From JAIQFF01 sp963725615 (GTDB lineage Bacteria > Acidobacteriota > Terriglobia > Terriglobales > Acidobacteriaceae), in the NCBI GenBank assembly GCA_963725615.1, contig CAVRZO010000031.1, positions 62,001-126,000 of the forward strand: DNA of 64,000 nt, written 5' to 3'. The translations under genes were made by a program, and so were the position numbers. Each line of letters starts with the position of its first letter. Position 1 is the first letter of the stretch. The notes below the pieces were generated by a model. It was not told the DNA's origin and did no database searches. It saw only the letters and a list, made by a program, of their open reading frames with translations. Positions 1 to 8,581 of this stretch are shown here, piece by piece.

Positions 1-64
1 GCGAGCAGCGTGGGAGCCCCGATTTGCAGCAACGCTTTTCGAATCATCTTATGTGTGCCATCCT

Positions 65-250
65 TCAGGTGATGTTCAGAACGCCCTCAGCCGTGATTCG
101 ACTGGCTTTGCAAATCTCTGCCGCAACCTTGGCCACTGCGTCGCTCCGGTGGACCGGTCCTTCTGCCGACATGACCGAACTGGCAGCTAAGGTGAAGAGC
201 AGAGCATCTTCCTGCTTGTTGAAGTAAATCACTACCTGATTTGCGGACAT
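65..250 (-). CDS. small conserved-looking hypothetical protein
   Basis: A 61-residue frame beginning MSANQVVIYFNKQED. I do not recognise a family. It is a soluble alpha/beta-like sequence with a hydrophobic VVIYF strand and a helical C-terminal half. I chose the ATG at 250 over the in-frame GTG at 259 because an AGAAGG ribosome site lies 8 nt upstream of the ATG but runs directly into the GTG. It stands alone, and the opposite-strand frame over the same bases has no comparable ribosome site. Real-gene status is inferred only from composition and start signals. Confidence 0.45.
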   Translation of the reverse strand: MSANQVVIYFNKQEDALLFTLAASSVMSAEGPVHRSDAVAKVAAEICKASRITAEGVLNIT

Positions 251-561
251 TGCGCGCACCTTCTACTGATTGTTCATGGGAATGATAGGCCGGTTCACCA
301 CAAGAATGAGGTTATCTCTCTTGGTGCGCCCTCCGCAGCGGTCGGCGTGACGACGATCTGCGGGTTTTTACGCTGTATCGTCCCGCAATTCACAGATCCT
401 TCGCCGGGAGCCCTGCCGCCTTGCGAAGGTCTCCGCTTCCTCAGGATGCCGGGGCGTGAAAGCTCAAACTGACTCACAACGCCTTCCTCCCCAGCCGTGA
501 CAGCTCGCGTTGGCTGCTGGTAAAATCTCGACCCATGTCCGCCAATTAAGGAGTGCCCTCC
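251..561. other. intergenic stretch with a partial REP/MITE copy
   Basis: No gene that I can support. Bases about 395-451 match one half of the dispersed element seen at 41763 and 53399: GATCCTTCG, then CGAAGG, then CTCCGCTTCCTCAGGATG. The rest shows nothing recognisable. Confidence 0.5.
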
Positions 562-699
562 GTGAAGCTGCGAGTTCTCTCGTCGTTGCTGCTGCTCTTT
601 TTCCCGGCATGCCACTTGGCCGCCCAGGTCAATTCGATTGCCCAGAAATTCAGCCCGCCAACCCGCACGTTTCGCTCCGCTGGCATTCACCAAATCTAA
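562..699 (+). pseudogene. truncated secreted protein (signal peptide plus stub)
   Basis: A GTG-started frame of 45 codons with AAGGAG 8 nt upstream. It reads VKLRVLSSLLLLFFPACHLA, a textbook export signal (basic n-region, Leu/Phe core, small residues before AAQ), followed by only about 25 residues before a stop. A complete start region with almost no mature protein suggests the 5' remnant of a secreted-protein gene cut short here. A tiny secreted peptide cannot be excluded. It lies 35 bp upstream of the VOC gene. Confidence 0.4.
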
Positions 700-734
700 C
701 TTTCAATTTTGGGGGACGAATAGGAGGAAAGAAT

Positions 735-1461
735 ATGGCAAATACCACGCTTGAAATCCGTAGTAACAAACCAACCAGCGACGCTAGCGCCGTGAAAGTC
801 GCCATGCAGCTTCGAGCTGGTGGTCATCCCCGTCTCGGATGTCGACCGCGCGAAGGAGTTCTACGGGCGGCTCGGGTGGCGACTCGACGCCGACTTCGCC
901 GCCGGTGACGACTACCGGGTAATCCAGTTCACGCCGCCTGGCTCTGGGGGCTCTATCATTTTCGGCAAGAACGTCACCGCGGCGGCACCCGGCTCCGCCC
1001 AGGGCCTATACCTGATCGTTTCCGACATCGAGGCCGCCCGCGCCGAGCTGCTCGCTCGCGGCGTCGAGGTCAGCGAGGTGTTTCACGGCGGCAGCGTGTA
1101 CGCTGGCACGGACGAGCCCTATTTGTTTGGGCGGCTCAGGGTCAGCGGTCCGCATCCCGAGCACGGCAGTTACCGCTCGTTCGCCTCGTTCCGTGATCCG
1201 GACGGCAACGGCTGGCTGTTTCAGGAGGTCACGACGCGGCTTCCCGGACGAGGACTCAGCATGGACCTCCCGACTCTGACAGACCTTCTGCGAGAGACAG
1301 AGAAGCGCCATGGCGAGTACGAACCGACTGCTCCCAAGCACCACTGGTCGGGCTGGTACGCCGCCTACATGGTCGCGCGCGAGAACGGGAAGACGCCCGA
1401 CGAAGCAGCCAAAGACGCCGCGCTCCACATAGAAGCTGCTCGCGACCGCGCGACGGTGTGA
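735..1461 (+). pseudogene. VOC (glyoxalase/bleomycin-resistance) family gene with a frameshift
   Basis: VOC-fold proteins bind a metal and act on small molecules or sequester antibiotics; the substrate here is unknown. The main frame reads VVIPVSDVDRAKEFYGRLGW, then FRDPDGNGWLFQE, the usual end of a VOC domain, then a tail with WSGWYAAYM. The well-placed ATG at 735 (AGGAGG 7 nt upstream) is in another frame and reads MQLR just before the switch. Removing one base near 811-814 gives MQLELVVIPV, matching the paralogue at 5489. The span is 3n+1, consistent with a single extra base. It could be a real mutation or an assembly error; if the switch is not real, a start at GTG 820 would give a slightly short protein. 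Confidence 0.75.
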
Positions 1462-1548
1462 GGTTGACGGCGGGCAACAGCTCGTCGCTGGCTAGCTAAC
1501 TGACAAGGCTAGCAAGGAGGCCTCGCGCTTCGTTAAAGGAGGTGCCTC

Positions 1549-2942
1549 GTGTCGCAGCATTTCGATGCAATCATCATCGGGACGGGCCAGGCAGGCCCGT
1601 CTTTGGCTGCGCGGTTTGCGGCCGCGGGCATGACAGTCGCCATTATTGAACGCCACAAGTTTGGTGGCACATGTGTGAATACGGGATGTATACCGACAAA
1701 GACGCTGGTTGCCAGCGCCTACGCGGCCCATGTTGCCCGCCGCGGCGCCGAATATGGTTTTGTTGTCAATGGCGATGTGCATGGTGATGTGCGTGTCGAT
1801 ATGAAACGTGTTAAAGCACGCAAGGATGAAGTTTCCGGACGGTCGAACAAGGGCGTGGAGGAATGGTTGCGAGGACTCAAGAATTGCACGGTCATCCAGG
1901 GCCATGCCCGCTTTCAATCGTCCCACACGTGTCGTGGTCAACGATGAAGTCTTGCAAGCCGACAAGATTTTCATCAACGTCGGTGGGCGCGCCTCTGTTC
2001 CCGCGATGCCGGGGATTCATGATGTCCCGTTTCTCACAAACTCATCGATGATGGATGTCGACTTCTTGCCGGAGCATCTCGTCATTGTCGGCGGAAGTTA
2101 TGTTGGGTTGGAATTCGGTCAGATGTATCGCCGCTTCGGGAGCGAAGTCACGATCGTAGAGATGGGACCGCGCCTGATTGGACGTGAAGACGAGGATATT
2201 TCCGAAGCCGTGCGCGAAATCCTGGAGATTGAGGGAATACGGATTCGGCTGAATGCGAAATGTATATCACTGGCGAAGCGCGACGGCCGTATCGCCGTCG
2301 GCGTCGAATGCGACGAAGGTCCACCGGAAGATACTTGGCACTCATGTTCTTCTAGCGGTGGGACGTGTTCCCAACACGCACGACCTGGGTCTCGACCGGG
2401 CTGGGGTTGCGACCGACGAACGCGGCTACATCACGGTTGACGATCAACTGCAAACGAACGTGCCCGGCATCTGGGCCCTGGGTGACTGCAACGGCCGCGG
2501 CGCCTTTACGCATACTTCATACAACGACTATGAGATCGTCGCCGATAATCTTCTCAACGCAGGCCATCGCCGCGTGTCAGACCGAATCCAGACGTACGCT
2601 TTGTTTACAGATCCGCCGCTAGGCCGATGCGGCATGACGGACGCCGAAGTACGGAAGTCTGGGCGCCCTGCACTCGCTGCGAAATATCCGATGAGCCGGG
2701 TGAGCCGGGCGGTTGAGAAAGGTGAGACACAAGGTTTCATCAAAATCTCTGTTGATGCGGAAACAAAACACATTCTGGGTGCTGCGATTCTTGGGACCGG
2801 AGGCGATGAAGTAGTTCAGGTTTTGCTGGACGTCATGTATGCGAAGGCGCCGTATACGGTAGTACAGCGCGCAATGCATATTCATCCGACGGTTGCGGAA
2901 TTTCTCCCCACCGTCTTGTCCAAACTGGAACCCTTTGCGTAG
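1549..2942 (+). pseudogene. mercuric-reductase-like pyridine nucleotide-disulfide oxidoreductase, two frameshifts
   Basis: A class I flavoprotein disulfide reductase spread over three frames. Segment 1 has the FAD-binding start IIIGTGQAGPSLAARFA and the redox pair in GGTCVNTGCIPTK. Segment 2 holds the NAD(P) motif VIVGGSYVGLEFGQ. Segment 3 holds the second FAD motif GIWALGDCNG and the dimerisation domain with HIHPTVAEFLP. The joins need removal of one base near 1921 (between FQS and PTRVVV) and one near 2329 (before LGTHVLLAVGR). The repaired length, about 463 residues, is normal for the family. No merR, merT or merP is nearby and I see no C-terminal Cys pair, so mercury reduction is doubtful. 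Broken as read. Confidence 0.85.
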
Positions 2943-2961
2943 TAGCCAGTAAGGAGGAATC

Positions 2962-3723
2962 ATGAGCACCGCGACCACCGCCTCTCCCATGCAGCGCGAA
3001 CCGGAACTTCTCGGGCAAACCGTGGTCGTGATCGGCGGCAGCGCCGGCATCGGGTTCGAAACGGCCCGACGAGCACGCGCTGAGGGGGCCAGGGTAATCC
3101 TCACCGGCCGGAATCCCGAGAGCCTCCAGCGCGCCGCGACTGAGCTCGATGCGCTGAGCACAGCGGCCTTCGATGCCACGGATACTGCTTCCCTCGAACG
3201 CTTCTTCCGTAAGCTTCCCGACACGATCGACCACGTGATGGTGACAGCTGGCCGGCCGCACTACGGGCGCCTTCTCGACATGGACTTCGAAGAGGCGCGC
3301 CGCGCCCTCGACGGGCACCTCTTGCTGATGCTCCAGATCGCCCGCAACGCCGCCCACAAGGTGAGACCGGGAGGCACGCTGCTGTTCATGGGCGGCACCG
3401 GCGGCCGGCGCCCCGGCATCGGACTAGGGATCGTGCCGACTGTCACCGCTGCACTCCCCGCCCTCACCGCCAGCCTGGCGCTCGAGCTTGCGCCCGTCCG
3501 AGTCAACCTCATCGCCGCCGGCTTCGTCGACACTCCGTTGTCGGCATCGCTCCTCGGCGATGAACTTGAAAACCGCCGCAATCAGCTTCGCGCCACGCTT
3601 CCCATCCGGCGCGTCGTCGTGCCGGAAGACGTCGCCGCGCTCGCCGTACACATCATGACCAACACGGCCCTCACGGGCGCAACCTACGACATCGACGGCG
3701 GCCAGCAACTGGTCGCCCGCTAG
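2962..3723 (+). CDS. SDR-family protein lacking the catalytic Tyr-Lys
   Basis: Short-chain dehydrogenase/reductase of 253 residues, Rossmann fold. The dinucleotide motif reads VVIGGSAGIGFETA (near residue 25), followed by LTGRN. The C-terminal half has the family landmarks AAGFVDTPL and GATYDIDGGQQ. Where classical members have YxxxK, aligned just before the ALxALTxSLALELAP helix, this protein reads GIVPTVTAAL, so both Tyr and Lys are missing. It may bind NAD(P) without classical SDR chemistry. AAGGAGG lies just upstream of the ATG, and the gene is 19 bp behind the flavoprotein and 14 bp ahead of the SRPBCC gene, suggesting one operon. Confidence 0.85.
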   Translation: MSTATTASPMQREPELLGQTVVVIGGSAGIGFETARRARAEGARVILTGRNPESLQRAATELDALSTAAFDATDTASLERFFRKLPDTIDHVMVTAGRPHYGRLLDMDFEEARRALDGHLLLMLQIARNAAHKVRPGGTLLFMGGTGGRRPGIGLGIVPTVTAALPALTASLALELAPVRVNLIAAGFVDTPLSASLLGDELENRRNQLRATLPIRRVVVPEDVAALAVHIMTNTALTGATYDIDGGQQLVAR

Positions 3724-3737
3724 CGAAAGGAGCACAA

Positions 3738-4196
3738 ATGTCCACCATCCACCTCCACCAGACAACCACCGCGACGCCCGAGCAGTACATCGCCGGGCTC
3801 ACCGACTTCGGGCCTGGCCGTGCGAAGCTCTTCGGCAACAGCGCCGACGAGTACCTCAAGGTGCATAGCCGCGGCCCGTCGGAAGCCGATGTCACCGAAG
3901 GCTCGGGCGGCATCTGGGAACGCCTGCACTACGACTGGTCCGATCCTAACCACGTCGTTCTCACGACGACCGACTCCAACACTTGGGGAGGAGCCTCCGG
4001 CCACACCTACACCTTCACGCGTAATCCCAACGGCACCACCGACATTGACGTGGTCGTCGTACGCGAGGGCAAGAACCTCAAGGGACGGCTGCTCGGCTTG
4101 GTCGTCGGGACCATCGGCAAGAGCGTTTTGGAAAAGGCGTTTGTAAACTCGGTCAAGGCCATCGAAGCCCGGAACAGCACGGCGAGCGCAGCCTGA
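3738..4196 (+). CDS. SRPBCC/START-like small-molecule binding protein
   Basis: A 152-residue protein with the helix-grip pattern: an opening beta strand (MSTIHLHQTTTATPEQYIAG), the middle pattern WERLHYDWSDPNHVVLTTTD, then TYTFTRNPNGTTDIDVVVVR and a long C-terminal helix. Family members (polyketide cyclase/AHSA1-like) bind hydrophobic ligands; the ligand here is unknown. AAAGGAG precedes the ATG by 7 nt. It follows the SDR gene closely and is probably cotranscribed with it. Confidence 0.75.
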   Translation: MSTIHLHQTTTATPEQYIAGLTDFGPGRAKLFGNSADEYLKVHSRGPSEADVTEGSGGIWERLHYDWSDPNHVVLTTTDSNTWGGASGHTYTFTRNPNGTTDIDVVVVREGKNLKGRLLGLVVGTIGKSVLEKAFVNSVKAIEARNSTASAA

Positions 4197-4277
4197 GCCG
4201 GGTGCCCGTATGACCGGGTCCACCTGATTCAACAAGTCTGAGAGGGAAACGTGTCTTCCATCGAGAAAGGAGAATAT

Positions 4278-5123
4278 ATGCCTAAGCTGAATTGGAAGCT
4301 TCTGGCCAAGAAACGCGGCAGCTCGACCCAAGGCCTTCCGCCGGGCAAGGAAGATCTCGCTTGGGTTACCAATACGGTCACGCTCATTTACGGCGAACGC
4401 GATGCCGTCCTCGTGGATACGTTTCTGTCGGTGCAACATTCGAAGGAGCTGTTAGACTGGGTCGCCGAAAGCGGTAAGAATCTCACAACTATTTACGTCA
4501 CCCATGCCCACGGCGACCATTTCTTTGGTCTGAAGTTCCTGCTGGACAGGTTTCCCAGCGCAAAAGCGTTTGCCACTGCTTCGGCTGTTGCGGCCATGCA
4601 AAACCAGATCAAGCCGGACTTTATAAAATCCTTCTGGGAACCGCGCTTCCCGGGCCAAGTTCCGTCGCAGTTGGCGGCGCCGGAGATCCTCGATGGAGAC
4701 ACTCTCTATCTCGAGGGAGAAGAATTAAAAGTCGTAGAACTTGGACATACCGATACGAAGCACACGACTGCGCTGCATGTGCCTTCTATTGGCCTGGTTA
4801 TATCGGGGGATGCTGTCTATAACAACACGCACCCCTATCTCGCCGAGTGCGACGAAAACGCCAGGAGCGAGTGGTTGCGCGCGCTGGATAAGATCGAGAC
4901 CCTGCATCCGCGGGTTGTGATAGCCGGTCATGGCGTGCTTGAGCCCGACAGCTCGCCGCGTCACATCGAGGCAACCCGAGGTTACATCCGTGACTTTAAC
5001 GCTAGCGTGGCGAGTACGGCGACGGCCATCGAACTTTACGAGAAAATGCTGACCTTGCATCCGAAGCGGGTTAATCCAGGTTCGCTCTGGGCAACCGCAA
5101 AGGCTGTGAAACCAGCAGCATGA
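4278..5123 (+). CDS. MBL-fold metallo-hydrolase
   Basis: A 281-residue metallo-beta-lactamase-fold protein with the zinc motif THAHGDHFFG near residues 75-84. Later metal-site residues appear as ELGHTDTKHTT (His), ISGDAVY (Asp) and VIAGHG (His). This set fits the glyoxalase II/general MBL hydrolase class. The substrate is not predictable. I chose ATG 4278 over the in-frame GTG at 4251 because AAAGGAG lies 6 nt before it and the preceding residues look untranslated. It is the last intact gene of the forward cluster before a degraded stretch. Confidence 0.85.
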   Translation: MPKLNWKLLAKKRGSSTQGLPPGKEDLAWVTNTVTLIYGERDAVLVDTFLSVQHSKELLDWVAESGKNLTTIYVTHAHGDHFFGLKFLLDRFPSAKAFATASAVAAMQNQIKPDFIKSFWEPRFPGQVPSQLAAPEILDGDTLYLEGEELKVVELGHTDTKHTTALHVPSIGLVISGDAVYNNTHPYLAECDENARSEWLRALDKIETLHPRVVIAGHGVLEPDSSPRHIEATRGYIRDFNASVASTATAIELYEKMLTLHPKRVNPGSLWATAKAVKPAA

Positions 5124-5488
5124 ATTCCAGACCAGCCGCAGAAACGAGTACTGTGCGCTCGGCTGCCTCAGTTAGAACGAGAGCGAGAAAAAACCAAAAA
5201 CAAGGGGTAGGCCAGCCCCCGTGAGGACTAGCGGTGCGCGGCGAGTACTAGCCGTGCTCACGATGGCTGGCTTCAATCCCTTCACGGGTTACGGCTTCCC
5301 GGTGTTCGCGGCATCTTCAGTCTAGAGGATGTTGTCGCTGCTCTCGGAATGCCCCCGTTTTACAGACGCAGATGTCGAACGCGCCAGCGAGCTGCTGGGC
5401 AAAGCCTTGCAGCGTCTGGAACGCCAATCGGAAGAAAGCCGTCCAGCCGTTAGCGCCCAACCTAGACTAAAGATAAGGAGCATTGATC
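5124..5488. other. degraded intergenic stretch with a coding-like remnant
   Basis: No complete gene. Bases 5329-5480 read in one forward frame as a helical segment (DADVERASELLGKALQRLE) that looks like the C-terminal end of a lost gene but has no start signal. The frame runs on into the next VOC gene in the wrong phase. Nothing else is recognisable. Confidence 0.35.
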
Positions 5489-6064
5489 ATGGATGTGAAA
5501 CTGGAAGTTATGGTCATCCCTGTCTCAGATGTCGACCGCGCGAAGGAGTTCTACGCGAGGCTCGGGTGGAGGCTGGACGTCACGCCGCCCATCGTGGTCC
5601 AGTTCACTCCGCCGGGCTCCTGGTGCTCGGTCCAATTCGGTAAGAACCTCTCGTCGGCCGCGCCCGGTTCAGCCAAGGGATACCTGATCGTTTCCGACAT
5701 CGTGGCCGCTCGAGACCAACTGGTCGCCGCCGGCATCGAGGTGAGCGAGTTCTTCCACATCGGCCCGGGCGGCCGGGTCAGCGGTCTTGATCCCGAGCGT
5801 CGCAGTTACTACTCGCGCGCCTCGTTCAGCGACCCCGACGGCAACGCCTGGCTGCTGCAGGAGATTACGACCCGGCTTCCCGGGCGCGTAGATCCTGGCG
5901 TGACTTCATACAGCTCCGCAAGCGACCTGGCGAGCGCGCTTCGGCGTGCGGCGGCCGCCCACGGCAAGCACGAGAAGCGCATCGGCGAATCAGACCCGAA
6001 CTGGCCCGACTGGTACGCCGAGTACTTAGTGCGCGAACAGACCGGCGAAGACCTGCCGCAGTGA
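5489..6064 (+). CDS. VOC (glyoxalase/bleomycin-resistance) family protein
   Basis: A 191-residue intact paralogue of the frameshifted gene at 735. It opens MDVKLEVMVIPVSDVDRAKE and shows the VOC domain end FSDPDGNAWLLQEITTRLPG. It also carries the extra tail LRRAAAAHGKHEK ... DPNWPDWYAEYLVREQ. AAGGAG lies 8 nt before ATG 5489, which I prefer over the TTG at 5483. Likely role: metal-dependent small-molecule conversion or drug binding, with an unidentified substrate. The His-Gly and Trp-Tyr positions of the tail are shared by three copies in this region, so the tail looks like a separate small domain. Confidence 0.85.
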   Translation: MDVKLEVMVIPVSDVDRAKEFYARLGWRLDVTPPIVVQFTPPGSWCSVQFGKNLSSAAPGSAKGYLIVSDIVAARDQLVAAGIEVSEFFHIGPGGRVSGLDPERRSYYSRASFSDPDGNAWLLQEITTRLPGRVDPGVTSYSSASDLASALRRAAAAHGKHEKRIGESDPNWPDWYAEYLVREQTGEDLPQ

Positions 6065-6159
6065 ACGACTACGACGTGATCGTCATCGGCCGCGGGCAAC
6101 TGCAGGAGCTCAAGGAGCGGCTTCCTGGGAGGGCGACGCAACGAGTCTCTCAACGGTAA
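6061..6159 (+). pseudogene. fusion scar: flavoprotein N-terminus joined to VOC remnant
   Basis: A GTG overlapping the stop of the VOC gene (GTGA) starts VNDYDVIVIGRG, the typical first strand of an FAD/NAD-binding oxidoreductase. After the glycine the frame abruptly continues LQELKERLPGR, which resembles LLQEITTRLPGR from the VOC proteins, and then stops. It appears to record a deletion fusing the first codons of a flavoprotein gene to the tail of a third VOC gene. This reading is inference from similarity to neighbours. Confidence 0.5.
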
Positions 6160-6160
6160 A

Positions 6161-6325
6161 ATGACCGACATCCTGCTGCAGGCGGTTAAGAGTGCCGCAG
6201 CCGCGCACGGAATTCACGAGAAGGAGCCCGGGAGATCTGACCCTGACTGGCCACGGTGCTACGCCGAGCACATGACGCGTACGCTGGGCGCCGCCGGGTA
6301 CCACCCCGCCGGACCTTCGGCCTGA
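6161..6325 (+). pseudogene. third copy of the VOC C-terminal tail, VOC domain missing
   Basis: A 54-residue frame, MTDILLQAVKSAAAAHGIHE ... SDPDWPRCYAEHM. It matches the tails of the two VOC proteins (AAAAHGKHEK ... SDPNWPDWYAEYL) but lacks the VOC fold. It follows the scar in the adjacent frame, so it is probably the last part of a deleted gene. No clear ribosome site precedes its ATG. A free-standing tail protein is possible but less likely. Confidence 0.5.
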
Positions 6326-6354
6326 TGGGTCCGAAACCGCCTGGGGAGATATAA

Positions 6355-7446
6355 ATGTCCGAAGAGATCAACCATGACCGCCGCCGCTTTCTTGGCACGC
6401 TTCTCGGCACTACGGCCATGACTGTTGGCGCCGCCCAGTTCGGCATGATGGGTCCTGTGCAAGCACATTTCAGCAAGTTACCGACCGAAGGTGAGCTGCC
6501 TTCTCTCGGCCGCGCGACCGAGTGGCTCAATTCGGCGCCCTTGACGGCGGCCGGCCTGCATGGAAAAGTCGTCCTCGTCGAGTTCTGGACCTATTCCTGC
6601 ATCAATTGGCTGCGCACCCTTCCTTACGTTCGCGCGTGGGCCGAGAAGTACAAGGATCATGGACTCATAGTGATCGGCGTGCACTCGCCTGAATTCGCAT
6701 TTGAGAAGAACGTTGATAACGTTCGCTGGGCCGCGAAGGATATGCGTGTCGATTATCCGATCGCGGTCGATAGCGACCATGCGATATGGCGTGCTTTCAA
6801 GAACGAATATTGGCCGGCTCTCTATTTCGTCGATGCGCGGGGACAAATTCGACATCATCAATTCGGCGAAGGCGGATATGAAGAGTCGGAAATAGTGATT
6901 CAACAATTGCTGACTGAGGCTGGAGTCGGCGGCATCAGTCATGAACTGGTTACAGTCGATGCCCGTGGCGCGGAGGCGGCCGCCGATTGGGGCAGCTTGA
7001 AGTCTCCGGAAAATTATGTCGGCTATGAGCGTACCGAGAACTTTGCGTCTCCCGGTGGTGCAGTGTCGGACAAGCGACGCGTCTATGCTGCCCCGGAGCA
7101 ACTGAGACTCAATCATTGGGCCCTTTCGGGTGACTGGACGATACAGAAACAGGGCATTGTTCTCAACCAGGCCAACGGGCGGATCGCGTATCACTTTCAT
7201 GCCCGCGACCTTCATCTCGTCATGGGGCCGGCTGCGCGGGGAACTTCAGTGCGATTTCGCGTGCTGATCGATGGACAGCGGCCGGGTACTGCTCACGGAT
7301 TTGACGTAGACGACGAGGGAAACGGCACGGCTACCAAACAGCGGCTGTACCAGCTGATCCGACAACCGAAGCCCATCGTTGATCGACAGTTCGAGATCGG
7401 GTTTCTCGATTCGGGCGTGGAGGCTTTTTCGTTCACGTTCGGCTAA
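6355..7446 (+). CDS. Tat-exported thioredoxin-like (TlpA/DipZ C-terminal type) protein, one active Cys lost
   Basis: A 363-residue exported protein. Residues 1-35 contain a twin-arginine signal (DRRRFLGTLLG) and an Ala-rich core. A thioredoxin-fold domain follows (about 55-185: VVLVEFWTYSCINWLRTLPY). A C-terminal beta-rich domain (about 215-363) resembles the one that ends DipZ-like proteins (NYVGYERTENF, VRFRVLIDGQRP). Relatives have CxxC (CINC); here the second cysteine is Trp, so disulfide exchange of the normal kind is unlikely. GGGAG precedes the ATG. It is the last gene before the integrase stub. Confidence 0.8.
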   Translation: MSEEINHDRRRFLGTLLGTTAMTVGAAQFGMMGPVQAHFSKLPTEGELPSLGRATEWLNSAPLTAAGLHGKVVLVEFWTYSCINWLRTLPYVRAWAEKYKDHGLIVIGVHSPEFAFEKNVDNVRWAAKDMRVDYPIAVDSDHAIWRAFKNEYWPALYFVDARGQIRHHQFGEGGYEESEIVIQQLLTEAGVGGISHELVTVDARGAEAAADWGSLKSPENYVGYERTENFASPGGAVSDKRRVYAAPEQLRLNHWALSGDWTIQKQGIVLNQANGRIAYHFHARDLHLVMGPAARGTSVRFRVLIDGQRPGTAHGFDVDDEGNGTATKQRLYQLIRQPKPIVDRQFEIGFLDSGVEAFSFTFG

Positions 7447-7478
7447 ACGCTAAAGGCGGCACGACAGCCAACGGATAA

Positions 7479-7658
7479 TCACAGCCACCGATTCCAGCTC
7501 GGTGCAATGTGATTCCCGGGCTGATGGTTGTCTTTCTTGCAGAGCCACTTCGACCGTTGCACTCTCTTCGGTTGACCATCTACAATCTCGGTGACGTAGT
7601 AGCGGACGTGAAACGTACCGTAAGCCTCGAAGACATGACCGCTCTGATACCGAGCCAT
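7479..7658 (-). pseudogene. N-terminal stub of a tyrosine-type integrase
   Basis: The frame starts MARYQSGHVFEAYGTFHVRY and continues TEIVDGQPKRVQRSKWLCKK. This is the arm-binding/N-terminal segment of tyrosine recombinases that I associate with acidobacterial genomes. It ends after 59 residues, so the core-binding and catalytic domains (R-H-R-Y) are absent. A GGGGGAAG ribosome site precedes ATG 7658. It sits about 100 bp from a tRNA gene, the usual insertion site for such integrases, and is probably the last trace of an excised or eroded element. Confidence 0.6.
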
Positions 7659-7762
7659 CGCTTCCCCCTTTGCCCTTCCGACAAGGCAAGAACAGCGGAG
7701 CGTGCAACGTCCATGCAACGGCTCGGTGGTAACGTGTCTGTATCTCTTTGATTTTACAACGT

Positions 7763-7839
<77 letters not shown>

Positions 7840-7960
7840 AGCTTCCCTAATGATTTCAATTGATTGCATCCGGGGACGCCCTGCCCCTCTGCCCCCCACT
7901 GTAATGATTTTGTAATCCGCTCCTTCTGGTTTCAGCCGGCCTAACCGTCGAGGCCCGGAA

Positions 7961-8473
7961 TTATCGGCTCCCCGAGGCAGTGGGTGGCATCTTCGACGGA
8001 GCATCCCCATTGAAGATTAGGTACGCAATCTTCCACTCTCCGCCCGACCGCTTCAGTATGACCGCGTATTTGCCCGAGACATTCATGGTGCCGTTCGCGC
8101 CTAGTGACAAAGTCTGGGTGTAGAGGCCGACATCGAATGCCGTATCGCCTAGAACCGGGGACTCCAGGTGAGTGAAGGTGAACGCAGTAACTTTGGCCGG
8201 ACCCTTGAACCATTCGCGATAGTAGTGGTCAATCGCGGTGCGACCCCGCAACAAACCGTAGTCAGCGGGCATCAAGACTGCATCCTCGCGGTACATGGCA
8301 GCGATTGCAGATGCGTCGCCGGCTAACACTGATTTGACATATTTGTCCGCCCCTTCCACAACCGATGGATCCACCTGTACTGGGGCGACCGCAGCTGTTG
8401 ATGTTCCCTGCACCCTCAGCGCAGCCGGGAAGAAAACACTCAAGAAGAAGAATGTGGTAACGATGCTGTGCAT
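7961..8473 (-). CDS. secreted NTF2-like (SnoaL/DUF4440-type) protein
   Basis: A 170-residue protein with a signal peptide (MHSIVTTFFFLSVFFPAALR) and then a cone-shaped NTF2-like domain: DKYVKSVLAGDASAIAAMYR, DAVLMPADYGLLRGRTAI, and the closing WKIAYLIFNGD. Such proteins bind or convert small molecules or act as dimeric accessory domains; no activity can be assigned. It is transcribed away from the AraC-type regulator, whose start lies about 110 bp off, so the shared promoter region may link them. Confidence 0.75.
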   Translation of the reverse strand: MHSIVTTFFFLSVFFPAALRVQGTSTAAVAPVQVDPSVVEGADKYVKSVLAGDASAIAAMYREDAVLMPADYGLLRGRTAIDHYYREWFKGPAKVTAFTFTHLESPVLGDTAFDVGLYTQTLSLGANGTMNVSGKYAVILKRSGGEWKIAYLIFNGDAPSKMPPTASGSR

Positions 8474-8581
8474 CTCAGCCTCCTCGTCGATTCATTTGGT
8501 CTGCCACTCCAAGTAAGAAGATTGCTACTTGAGAGCAGCCTACCTGCGTGGCAGAATGCAGCAGAAGGTCCTCGCCTCGCA

